Below are positions 33,442 through 41,760 of a stretch of DNA of 44,083 bases, piece by piece (the stretch's first letter is position 1; each line of letters opens with the position of its first letter). The notes below the pieces were generated by a model, which worked only from the letters and a program-made list of their open reading frames with translations, was not told the origin of the DNA and searched no databases. The stretch is from the NCBI GenBank assembly GCA_016779585.1, contig JADHNI010000028.1:1-44083 (forward strand), read 5' to 3'. This DNA comes from Pseudomonadales bacterium. GTDB taxonomy: Bacteria; Pseudomonadota; Gammaproteobacteria; Pseudomonadales; Azotimanducaceae. The position numbers were made by a program, and so were the translations under genes.

Positions 33442-33977
33442 GTTGGACTCGCTTTGAAGTGTCGATGATTTCCCTTGCGTTATTGCTCGGATTTTCCATG
33501 CTTTCTTATCGGGCTTATCAACATATTTATTTCGAACGAGCTGCGAGTCAGATCGTTGCGAATATCAATCAAATCGCGGATGCAGTTGAAAACTACGAGA
33601 AGCGAACCGGTGAATCATTTCCCCTGTCTGCGGATGGTGAGTCCTATATTCGATTGTTTCCTGATCCCTTTAGCTCGGCGACCGTAGATTTTCAGGGTGT
33701 AGACGCTGAATTGTTTGATCGAGCGAACAACCATGGAATCGTGCTTCAGCTTGTCAGGTTCAGCGTCCAAAGAGATCGACCGGTTCCAATTCACTTGTTT
33801 GAAACACCCTACCAGGCAGGCGAACCTTATCTGCGTTTGTTGCTTCAGTATGGTTCGCAGGGGCAGGTGGAATCAGAAATTCTGATAAGAGCGCAGAAGC
33901 GAATGCCCGCCCTTTCAATCGGAGAGATAGACGATCATTACTACGTCGTTGATCTGCGCAGGTTCATCAATGAGTGA
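33438..33977 (+). CDS. Single-pass membrane protein, pseudopilin-like (operon gene 2)
   Basis: A 179-residue protein with a short N-terminus (MSWTRFEVSM) running straight into a hydrophobic helix and then an amphipathic helix (NINQIADAVENYEKRTGESF), with the pilin-like Y-x4-G-x-xP signature. A glutamate at position 7 within the helix start recalls Glu5 of mature pilins, but the glycine before the cleavage site is missing, so processing by prepilin peptidase is doubtful. The C-terminal 90 residues are beta-rich. It overlaps both neighbours (4 and 8 bases). Confidence 0.75.
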   Translation: MSWTRFEVSMISLALLLGFSMLSYRAYQHIYFERAASQIVANINQIADAVENYEKRTGESFPLSADGESYIRLFPDPFSSATVDFQGVDAELFDRANNHGIVLQLVRFSVQRDRPVPIHLFETPYQAGEPYLRLLLQYGSQGQVESEILIRAQKRMPALSIGEIDDHYYVVDLRRFINE

Positions 33978-34440
33978 TAGTAGAAACGATAGTGATTTGA
34001 GCGAGCTAATACGGCTCGCAGCGACAGAAGAGATGCAGCCTGACCTTGTTCAGAATGAAGCAGGTCAGGCTGATGATCGCCTCCTACATCACCTGCCTGC
34101 TCTCCTGATCGCCTGGATGTTTTGTTTTGCTGCCGGCGCATTTTTTGTGCTGGAACCATTGCCAAAACAGCATGACCTGGGTATTCGCGCCGTACAGACG
34201 AGGGTTTCGATTGCGATGTATCACACAGCCCATCGAGTTGAATCTTATCGTAAGCAGACGGGCGCATTGCCAGCCTATCTAGAGAGTGAGTGGCAGGAAG
34301 CCGAGGAAGTTCGCTATGAGACCACGCCGGACGGATATATGATAACGGGAAAGTCAGGCGAGTTTGAGCTTGTTTACCGCGAAGGCGACGATCCGGAAAT
34401 ACTACTCCACAACCTTTTCAGCTGGCTTGAAAAATTATGA
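33970..34440 (+). CDS. Single-pass membrane protein, pseudopilin-like (operon gene 3)
   Basis: A 156-residue protein; its ATG at 33970 lies inside the previous stop region. The N-terminal 40 residues are acidic and probably cytoplasmic, one transmembrane helix follows (LLIAWMFCFAAGAFFVLEPL), and then a helix with the element YHTAHRVESYRKQTGALPAY. The short C-terminal domain is acidic and beta-rich (DGYMITGKSGEFELVYREGD). Topology resembles GspM/PilO-type assembly proteins or degenerate pseudopilins. It overlaps the ATPase gene by four bases (ATGA). Confidence 0.75.
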   Translation: MSDSRNDSDLSELIRLAATEEMQPDLVQNEAGQADDRLLHHLPALLIAWMFCFAAGAFFVLEPLPKQHDLGIRAVQTRVSIAMYHTAHRVESYRKQTGALPAYLESEWQEAEEVRYETTPDGYMITGKSGEFELVYREGDDPEILLHNLFSWLEKL

Positions 34441-36161
34441 GTTCGAGACACTGGCTCATATCTGCGGCAGAGAATATAGCGGGAATCACGCAGACTGCCG
34501 ACGATATTCACCTTCAGGGAGATGTGTCTGCGAAGTGGGCAGCGGTTGCTCGTAGGTTTAACATCACTGAAGAAAAACTTGCTGATGCTTCAGCTGATTA
34601 CCTCGGTATCCCAAGAGCGGATCTGACAAAGCTGGAGCCAGACTATGCAAGTCTGATACCTGAAAATGTCGCACGCACGAATCTGATCTTACCCCTGGTC
34701 AAGCAAGGCTCGCATAACCTGGTTGCGGTTGCAGATCCTTCTGACACCAGTGTGTTGGAAGAGTTGGCTTTTTCCCTGGGTGGACCAGTCGATATCTGTT
34801 TAGCGGCACCCGCTGAAATAGATTCAGCCCTGAACGATCTCTTTGGTGACGCAAGAGACGACGCCAGCGGCTGGGGAAAGATTTCCTCCTCACTCCTTGC
34901 GCAGGAACTCACGCTTCGTCGCAAAAATGGGGACCGGATTGAAACCGACAAGAGCGCAACCTCGAAGCTTTTTGCGGAATTGTTGAAGAGGGCTTTTCAC
35001 ATAGGTGCCAGCGATACGCATATCCAACCTTATGGCGATGGTGCGATCGTTAGAAATCGAGTCGACGGTATCCTTTATAAAACTCTGGAATTGCCTGCTT
35101 CAGTTCATGCGCACTTGATCAGACATGTTAAAGCTGTGAGTGGAATGGATTCGACCAAGAACATGATTCCACAGGACGGTGAACTGCATATGGAGTTGGA
35201 GCATCGAAGTGTTGATCTCAGGCTGTCGGTGATTCCTGTCAGTGGCGATGAACGTCTGGTGGTGCGATTACTGCCCCAGGACCAGGTCAGGTCTCTCGGA
35301 ATGTTGCGTCTGGAGGCAGACGACCGCGATAAGCTTGAGCGGCTTTCGCAAAATGCGGATGGCATGATACTCATGACAGGTCCCACGGGATCGGGCAAAA
35401 CATCTCTGCTCTATGCGATGCTTGCGCAAAAAAATACGCCAGATATCAACATCATGACTGTTGAGGAACCGGTCGAGTATCGACTTAGAGGCGCTTCCCA
35501 GATTGATGTCGACCCAAGAACAGGGCTCACCTTCGCAAAGTCCCTAAGATCAATTCTCAGGCAGGATCCCGATGTGGTGATGCTTGGAGAAATACGTGAT
35601 GAGGAAACCGCTGAGATTGCTGCCCAGGCGGCCATGACAGGTCACTTTGTCCTGTCCACGGTACATACATTGGATGCGCTACTGGCAACGGTGAGAATGC
35701 AGGACCTTGGAGTGTCCGCGGTCACTCTCGCGGATGCGCTGCACGCTGTTGCGTCTCAGCGACTGGTGCGTTCGATTTGTGAATCCTGCAAGCAACCTTT
35801 AAGTCCTGACGAGATGACGGATGATGAACGAATGTTTGGCGAGATTTGTGAGCGCCCTGGCTGGAAAACGACCGGGTGTGATGAGTGCCTAGGAACGGGT
35901 TTCAGTGGCAGGGTGCCTGTGATAGAAATAGTTGAAATTGGCGACCAGATGAAGAAGGCGCTTCGAGCCGGCCGACAGGATCTTGAAGGCCTTGAGCTGA
36001 TAGCGGCCGAGTCAGGTACGCGTTTTCTGGCGGAAGGATTTGCCCAACGTGTAATCGGTGGGCAAACAACGGTAAAAGAAGTGCTAAGAGTCTACGGGAG
36101 AACGTTTTTCTCCAGGTTGAAGAAATTCAGGAATCTAAGAAAAACACTGCAGGGGAGTTGA
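34437..36161 (+). CDS. GspE/PilB-family secretion or pilus ATPase
   Basis: A 574-residue hexameric assembly ATPase of type II secretion and type IV pili. An N-terminal T2SSE-N domain (residues about 1-150) precedes the catalytic core with Walker A GPTGSGKTS (about 313-321), the Asp box TVEEPVEYRL (about 341), Walker B DPDVVMLGEIRDEE (about 377-390) and the His box STVHTLDA (about 407). A zinc-binding pair CESC and CDEC follows (about 448 and 481), as in GspE and PilB. All key residues are present, so it should be active. Its platform protein (GspF/PilC) is not in the window. Confidence 0.93.
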   Translation: MSSRHWLISAAENIAGITQTADDIHLQGDVSAKWAAVARRFNITEEKLADASADYLGIPRADLTKLEPDYASLIPENVARTNLILPLVKQGSHNLVAVADPSDTSVLEELAFSLGGPVDICLAAPAEIDSALNDLFGDARDDASGWGKISSSLLAQELTLRRKNGDRIETDKSATSKLFAELLKRAFHIGASDTHIQPYGDGAIVRNRVDGILYKTLELPASVHAHLIRHVKAVSGMDSTKNMIPQDGELHMELEHRSVDLRLSVIPVSGDERLVVRLLPQDQVRSLGMLRLEADDRDKLERLSQNADGMILMTGPTGSGKTSLLYAMLAQKNTPDINIMTVEEPVEYRLRGASQIDVDPRTGLTFAKSLRSILRQDPDVVMLGEIRDEETAEIAAQAAMTGHFVLSTVHTLDALLATVRMQDLGVSAVTLADALHAVASQRLVRSICESCKQPLSPDEMTDDERMFGEICERPGWKTTGCDECLGTGFSGRVPVIEIVEIGDQMKKALRAGRQDLEGLELIAAESGTRFLAEGFAQRVIGGQTTVKEVLRVYGRTFFSRLKKFRNLRKTLQGS

Positions 36162-36163
36162 TG

Positions 36164-38002
36164 ATGAGCAGGGGAAACGCGCAAAAGTTGCAGGTGGGCT
36201 ACACCTTTATTGAGATCCTGACGGTGGCAGCGGTGATCGCGGTTCTGGTTTTGATTGCTGTGCCTGTTTATCGTGGGTATATCACCAATACCCGTACTGT
36301 CGATGCAGTGAACGCGCTTGAAGCGTTGCGGCTAGAGATCAGGGCACCTGCAGAAACACGGGTCGGTCTACAGCAGTGCAATGACGCGCTTGTTTTGGCA
36401 GAAAACCTCACGAGTGATTATCTGTCTTTCCATATCGGTCGAGCACCGAACGATTTGTCGGATCCAGGAGGCGCTGCAGGATACGGGGCGACGATGGAGG
36501 TGATGGCTACGATCGACAAGCAGGGCGGTGATGGCGTCGCTGTTGCGAAACGGTTTTACGAGGAGCTGCAGACCAAGGCGCCGGAAGACTTGATCCCTGG
36601 TATCGTCACCGATTCAGCGGTTGCATTTGGCGTTCGGTTGTCTGAGCCGGGCCAGCCGTTCTGTGACCCAGCCGGTGCGATGACCGCCAGCAGTGGTCGC
36701 CAAACCGGTTCCTCTGGGTCAGTTAATCGTCCTCCAGTTGTTGGCAATACGGTTGACTTTGGTCGCACGCAGGAAGACACCCCGATTGCGATTAGTTCAG
36801 GCGCAATACTTTCGGCAAGCTGGGACCCTGATGGCGATGCCCTGACTATAGTCAGGGTCGGCGCGAGCGCTGGATCAATCACTGGTGACGCGACCAAAGG
36901 TTATGAATACACACCGACAGCGGACTTTTTCGGCGATGATGTCAAGATAGATTTTGAGGTGAGTGACGGCACCAGCACAGTCAAAGGCGCTGGATTTATT
37001 GATGTCATTTCGGTGCTGGACCCGCCAAACGTCTCGTTAACCTTATCTGCTGCGCAACAGATCCTCGACACAGGGACGGATGGCCGCGCTGTTGTCGATA
37101 GACTTAACACCGGCGGTGATATGGATGAGATGACGCTGGAGTTCAGTGTGGTGGGAAAGCAGGGCGGCAGCGCGACTGCGAGTACCGGTCCCGTGATTTT
37201 TAACTATGGAACAAACAGCAACAATAATGTCATCAGCGCCTGGCGACCGAGTAACTTTACCGTGGCGATACATGGAAAAGACTATGCGACCGGGATCAAT
37301 ATCGCCGATGGGAACAATCATCGCGTGACGGTGAGCTGGGACTCGACCACAGGAACGCTCCAGGTCTTCGATAACGGCAAGCCAGTGAAGAGCTTCAGTG
37401 ATGTTGGCAAAGGGCAAATGGTTCCTGGGGACGGTCACCTCGTCATCGGCCAGAAAATGAATAACCCTGGAAGTCGCGGTGGTTGGAATGCCGGAGAGCA
37501 TTACAGTGGTCAGGTTTTTGGTTCGACCTTCTCCAATCACCGCTATACCGAACAGGAGATTGCAAGTGCACCAATATATGCGCAGGGTCAGGGTATCATC
37601 GCTGATCTGCGCAGCCAGGGCGGCAGCATGCAGGATCAGACAGGTAATCATGCAGTGGGCATGCAAGGCAACTACCGAACTTCAACGGTAGATGTTGATA
37701 CCGCATTGGCACTGATTCCACCCGGTTCTGAAGTGAAGATCACGGTGAACGCGACGCCTCATCTTTCAGATGGTCAAATCACCTCATTAGCGTTGACCGG
37801 GCTGGGCAGCCTTTCATTAAGCGATGGAACCAATTCAGGCCGCGGTAGTGTCAACATTACGAACTGGGATACGTCACAGCTGCGTATCAACCTGCCTGCT
37901 GGATTCTCTGGTAATCAGGACCTTACGTTGATAGCCGTCGCCGGAGACGGTAGTGAGACAGCCATGTCCAGTATCACCAGGACCCTGAGAATGACACGCT
38001 GA
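36164..38002 (+). CDS. Prepilin-like protein with cadherin-like and LamG-like domains
   Basis: A 612-residue surface protein. I choose ATG 36164, six bases after GGAG; ATG 36161 is also possible. The N-terminus is a canonical prepilin site: an 11-residue leader, Gly12, then YTFIE with Glu at +5 and a hydrophobic helix (ILTVAAVIAVLVLIAVPVY). A pilin-like head runs to about residue 175. Then come a cadherin-like Ig domain (about 188-283, NRPPVV to VSDGTSTVKGAG), a LamG/pentraxin-like lectin domain (about 285-465, VTVSWDSTTGTLQVFDNGK) and an Ig-like tail. The fusion suggests an adhesive minor pilin or tip protein. Confidence 0.85.
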   Translation: MSRGNAQKLQVGYTFIEILTVAAVIAVLVLIAVPVYRGYITNTRTVDAVNALEALRLEIRAPAETRVGLQQCNDALVLAENLTSDYLSFHIGRAPNDLSDPGGAAGYGATMEVMATIDKQGGDGVAVAKRFYEELQTKAPEDLIPGIVTDSAVAFGVRLSEPGQPFCDPAGAMTASSGRQTGSSGSVNRPPVVGNTVDFGRTQEDTPIAISSGAILSASWDPDGDALTIVRVGASAGSITGDATKGYEYTPTADFFGDDVKIDFEVSDGTSTVKGAGFIDVISVLDPPNVSLTLSAAQQILDTGTDGRAVVDRLNTGGDMDEMTLEFSVVGKQGGSATASTGPVIFNYGTNSNNNVISAWRPSNFTVAIHGKDYATGINIADGNNHRVTVSWDSTTGTLQVFDNGKPVKSFSDVGKGQMVPGDGHLVIGQKMNNPGSRGGWNAGEHYSGQVFGSTFSNHRYTEQEIASAPIYAQGQGIIADLRSQGGSMQDQTGNHAVGMQGNYRTSTVDVDTALALIPPGSEVKITVNATPHLSDGQITSLALTGLGSLSLSDGTNSGRGSVNITNWDTSQLRINLPAGFSGNQDLTLIAVAGDGSETAMSSITRTLRMTR

Positions 38003-38020
38003 CAGTGGACAGGTCCTGTC

Positions 38021-38173
38021 TTAGCCATTTACGACAATACTGACCTCCTGATCAGCTCGATCGCCACTTTCACTGATTGCAGTTATGGTGAATTTTTCTT
38101 CGTTGGCCGAGCCAGCGGTAATGGAAGTAGAGCGCGAAGCGTCAATCGAGTAACTCCGTAGCTGTATATCCTT
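38021..38173 (-). pseudogene. Orphan 50-codon coding fragment after the VWA stop
   Basis: On the minus strand, directly after the VWA stop (TGA at 38174-38176) and in the same frame, 50 codons run to a TAA at 38021-38023. From the eighth codon they read like the last strands of a bacterial Ig-like domain (YSIDASRSTSITAGSANEEK, FTITAISESGDRADQEVSIV). There is no start codon. The tail of the convergent pilin-like gene ends in a similar kind of strand pattern (LTLIAVAGDGSET). It may be a remnant of another surface protein, or a readthrough extension; the antisense frame is also open but less protein-like. Confidence 0.35.
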
Positions 38174-40282
38174 TCATCTTCTCGCTAGTTTTTTCTTCTT
38201 GTTCTGAACGTAATCCACCAGGATGTATTCACCCAGGTTGTGGGGCTCGGCGTAGAAAATCCGGCCGCCGTTAATCTTGCTCATCTGTTCCACGAACGCC
38301 TTCAGGTAGTAGCTCTGATCAAGCATGAAGGTGTTGATGGTGATGTTCTTTGAGGTGCAGCTTCGAACGGCGCGCAGGGTTTTGCTGATTGTGGTTGGCG
38401 TCGGCGGATAAGCAAACACCGGGCGACCGTTCTCGAGGTGTGCGGTTGGCTCACCATCGGTAATCATGATCACCTGTTTCGTGCCCTGCTGGTGCTTGGC
38501 GAGCAGTTTCTCGGCCAGGATCAGTGCGTGCTGCATGTTGGTGCCCAGCAGGTAGTCGTCGTACTGCAGGTAGGGCAGGTCGTGCGCCTTGATCTCCTTG
38601 GCGTAGGCGGAAAAGCCCAGAACATACAGGCTATCCCGCGGATAGGAAGTCGTGATCAGGTTGTGCAGGGCCATGGCGACTTTCTTCGCGGACTGGAAAG
38701 AACCGCGCAGCGCCATGGACCATGACAAGTCAACCATCAGGACCGTTGCCGTCTGGGTGATCATTTCGCTGCGATAGATTTCAAAGTCATCCATCGCGAG
38801 CCTGATCGGCGAACCAGGTCCTTCACGATCCAGTGCATTGCGAATCGTTCGCGGCATATGCAGGTGGAAAGGGTCGCCAAACTCGTAGGGCTTGGATTCT
38901 TCAATGCGTTCACCAAAGCGACCTTCTTCCGGCACCGCGTGGTTGCCAAGGTTCTGTTTCTTCAGTTTGGCGTAGATTTCAGTCAGGGCTTTCTGGCCCA
39001 GGCTACGTGTGCCACGAGGTGTCAGTTCCCACTTGTTGCCATCTTTGGTGACGTAGCCCGCTTCCTCCAGGATCTCGAGCATTTTCGTCATCTCCTCGAG
39101 GTTCTCGAGGGCTTCGTCACCGAGCAGTTCCTGCAGTTTGTCTGCATCGATGTTGTCGACTTTGCCGTCATACTGGGCACGCTGCATCTGTTGTTCCAGC
39201 TGGTCCAGCTCGGACATTTCCCGCATGAGTTCCTGGGCGGCCAGCAGGTCGATTTCCTCATTACCCGAGAAGTTGTACTGCTTACCCTGGGGATTCAGGA
39301 AGTCGAGTTCCTTGGCCAGCTTGGCCATTTCCGCTTCCAGCTCAGGATCACCAAACTTGCCCTGCATCATCTCCTGCAGCTGCTGTTGCTGGTCTGGTGA
39401 CATGGAGTTGAACAGCGACTGGGTTGCGGCCATCTGCTGTTGGATCTGATCGAGGAGTTCGTCCAGGTTTTTCGGCGGGTTGTCACCAAACATATCGCCG
39501 TACTTGTCCATAAAATCACCGAAACCAGGGTCTTCACCGGCAATCTTTTTGACCAGCATGTCGTTCAGGTCTTTCACCATGTTCTTCATGCGATCGATGT
39601 CACCTTCAGACATCTGGTCAACCATGTTCTTGATGTCCTTGAAAAAGGACTGGGTCATGGCCTGCCTGAGCTGGTCCATCAGTTTCAGGAATTTTTTCTG
39701 GGCGTCGGTGTTGAGGAATTCATAGTCCTGCAGGGCCTTGACCTGACCTGCTGCATCATCCGGCAGGCTCCTGATGAAGTCTTTGTTCTTCTCGCCGATG
39801 TCGCTCAGCATCTTATTGGAGAAGTTTTCACCTTCGCCTGAAACCTGGTCACCTGCTGCAGGATGATCTGTCTGCATATTGCTGCCAAGGTCACGCATCA
39901 GGTCGTCCATGAACTTACCGGCATCGTCAGGATCACTTTCGTTCTTTTTGTCGACCCAGTCGTTGATGGTCTGGCGTTCCATGTTGAGGATTTCTTCAAG
40001 CTGGCGCTTGATGTCCTCCATGACGCCGCCCATGTCGAAGCGTTCGAGTCGCTCGCGACGTTCCTCTTTCAGCTGCCGCAGCATGTCACGCAGGCCGCGG
40101 ATGTAACCACCCTCCGAAGTATCCATGCCTCGCTGCATGAGGTAACGCATCGCCTGCTGCAGGTCGCCGAATTCCATCAGGTCCTCGGATAGGGCATCCA
40201 GGATGTCATCGGCATCCAGTTCTATCTTCTGGGTGCCATCCCACCGGGAGTAGCGCAGCAACGATGTGTATTTCAGTGACAT
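38174..40282 (-). CDS. VWA domain-containing protein
   Basis: A 702-residue protein. Residues 1-480 are mostly charged, helical and coiled (DIKRQLEEILNMERQTINDW, MRDLGSN, NMVKDLNDML). The C-terminal von Willebrand A domain has the MIDAS metal site DLSWSMALRG (about residues 509-518), the second ligand in LGTNMQHAL and ITDGEPT. No signal peptide is seen, so it is likely cytoplasmic. It is three bases downstream of a MoxR ATPase gene; MoxR/VWA pairs act as chaperone-like complexes for maturing enzymes or envelope components. The client is unknown. Confidence 0.9.
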   Translation of the reverse strand: MSLKYTSLLRYSRWDGTQKIELDADDILDALSEDLMEFGDLQQAMRYLMQRGMDTSEGGYIRGLRDMLRQLKEERRERLERFDMGGVMEDIKRQLEEILNMERQTINDWVDKKNESDPDDAGKFMDDLMRDLGSNMQTDHPAAGDQVSGEGENFSNKMLSDIGEKNKDFIRSLPDDAAGQVKALQDYEFLNTDAQKKFLKLMDQLRQAMTQSFFKDIKNMVDQMSEGDIDRMKNMVKDLNDMLVKKIAGEDPGFGDFMDKYGDMFGDNPPKNLDELLDQIQQQMAATQSLFNSMSPDQQQQLQEMMQGKFGDPELEAEMAKLAKELDFLNPQGKQYNFSGNEEIDLLAAQELMREMSELDQLEQQMQRAQYDGKVDNIDADKLQELLGDEALENLEEMTKMLEILEEAGYVTKDGNKWELTPRGTRSLGQKALTEIYAKLKKQNLGNHAVPEEGRFGERIEESKPYEFGDPFHLHMPRTIRNALDREGPGSPIRLAMDDFEIYRSEMITQTATVLMVDLSWSMALRGSFQSAKKVAMALHNLITTSYPRDSLYVLGFSAYAKEIKAHDLPYLQYDDYLLGTNMQHALILAEKLLAKHQQGTKQVIMITDGEPTAHLENGRPVFAYPPTPTTISKTLRAVRSCTSKNITINTFMLDQSYYLKAFVEQMSKINGGRIFYAEPHNLGEYILVDYVQNKKKKLARR

Positions 40283-40285
40283 GAA

Positions 40286-41680
40286 TCAGCCTCGGTAGGT
40301 GGCTCGCCCGCCGACGCGGTCCTTGTTCAGCAGTTGATTGATGTGCAGTCCTTCCAGGATGAACTCAGCTGCAGAGGCACGTTGCGCTGCGTTCCCGCCA
40401 GGTACCAGTTTTTCAATGATGTCGCCCAGGCCATCGATCTTGCGGATGATGTCTTCATATTCTGAAGAGGGCAGCGATTCACCGGTGGTCACATTAATTC
40501 CTTCCGCAAACTTCAGGGCAATGGGTTCCATGGCCATGCCCTCCGTAAAGCGGTTGTAGACGGCCCGGGTGGCTTCCTGAAAAAGTTTTTCCATGATTTT
40601 TTCTTCACGCCCCTCTTCCATCGCTTCAAACTCAACCTTGCCCTGCAGTGAAGGCATGATGAACGGCAGGTCGGAAATGCGCGGCACCACATCCTGCTCA
40701 CCGACTTCAATTGCCCGGCGCAAGGCGTTGGCCAGCAGCGCCTCGTAGTTGGAAACGGAAGCACGTACGGATACGCCGGAGCGCTGGTTGATGTCCGGCG
40801 ATTTTCGAGCCTGCTGGGTGATCTCAGCGACGATCTGGGACATAAAGGGAGGTACGTCTTCACGGTATTCACCCAGGTCCAGTTTTCGCTGTTCTTGTTC
40901 CATGATGGCGATTTCTTCCAGGATTGTCTCCGGATAGTGGGTACGAATCTGGGAGCCGTAACGGTCTTTCAAGGGCGTGATGATGCGCCCGCGGTTGGTG
41001 TAGTCCTCGGGGTTTGCAGTGGCGACGATCATGATGTCCAGATCCAGGCGAATCTTGTGGCCACGAATCTGTATGTCGCGCTCTTCCAGTACATTCAGCA
41101 GCCCCACCTGGATACGTTCGGCCAGGTCGGGTAGCTCGTTGATCGCAAAGATGCCGCGGTTGGTATGCGGGATCAGTCCGAAGTGCAGGGCCTCCTCGTC
41201 AGACAGGTAGCGACCCTCGGCGATCTTGATGGGGTCAACCTCACCGATGAGGTCGGCAATGGTGATGTCCGGTGTTGCCAGTTTCTCGCCGTAGCGGGTG
41301 TCACGATGGATCCAGGCGATGGCTGCATTGTCTCCCTGTTCCGCCAGGATTTTCTTGCCTTGTGAACTGATCGGTTCAAACGGGTTTTCGGGAATCTCGG
41401 CATCTGCGAGCACGGGAACATATTCGTCAAGCAGGGACGTCAAGCTCCGTATGATCCGGGATTTAGCCTGGCCGCGCTCTCCAAGAAGGATGATGTCCTG
41501 GCCGGACAGGATGGCATTTTTGAGTTGGGGTACGACCGTGTCCTGGTAACCAATGATATCCGGGAAAACTTCCTCGCCTTCCTGAAGTTTGGTCATCAGG
41601 TTGCGGCGCATTTCCTCTCGAACGGGGAGCACCCTGTAGTTGCTGGCCTTAAGATCGCCCAGGGTCTTGGCTTCGGTCAC
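40286..41680 (-). CDS. MoxR/Mg-chelatase-like AAA+ ATPase
   Basis: A 464-residue AAA+ protein. The GTG at 41678-41680 follows GGAGG by five bases; a GTG two codons earlier overlaps that site. Walker A is GERGQAKSR near residue 66, the Walker B-like segment GIFAINELPDLAERIQVGLL is near residue 175, and sensor-1 is IVATANPEDYTNRGR. These features and the helical insert group it with magnesium chelatase/MoxR ATPases. It is coupled to the downstream VWA gene. The pair probably remodels a protein partner, as in other MoxR systems. Confidence 0.88.
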   Translation of the reverse strand: MTEAKTLGDLKASNYRVLPVREEMRRNLMTKLQEGEEVFPDIIGYQDTVVPQLKNAILSGQDIILLGERGQAKSRIIRSLTSLLDEYVPVLADAEIPENPFEPISSQGKKILAEQGDNAAIAWIHRDTRYGEKLATPDITIADLIGEVDPIKIAEGRYLSDEEALHFGLIPHTNRGIFAINELPDLAERIQVGLLNVLEERDIQIRGHKIRLDLDIMIVATANPEDYTNRGRIITPLKDRYGSQIRTHYPETILEEIAIMEQEQRKLDLGEYREDVPPFMSQIVAEITQQARKSPDINQRSGVSVRASVSNYEALLANALRRAIEVGEQDVVPRISDLPFIMPSLQGKVEFEAMEEGREEKIMEKLFQEATRAVYNRFTEGMAMEPIALKFAEGINVTTGESLPSSEYEDIIRKIDGLGDIIEKLVPGGNAAQRASAAEFILEGLHINQLLNKDRVGGRATYRG

Positions 41681-41760
41681 AAACACCTCCGTAATAAACC
41701 GCCTATCAGTTCATATAACCAGTTTGGGCGGCCCATGTCGACCTGAACACGGCCGGTCGT

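Noticed and set aside
38008-38020. GACAG-GTC-CTGTC hairpin after the pilin-like gene as terminator
   Set aside because: Five-base arms with no following T run; too weak to call a terminator.
38003-38173. Shufflon-like invertible segment
   Set aside because: The orphan fragment suggests it, but I found no inverted repeat shared by the pilin-like gene end and the fragment; kept only as an idea in the findings.
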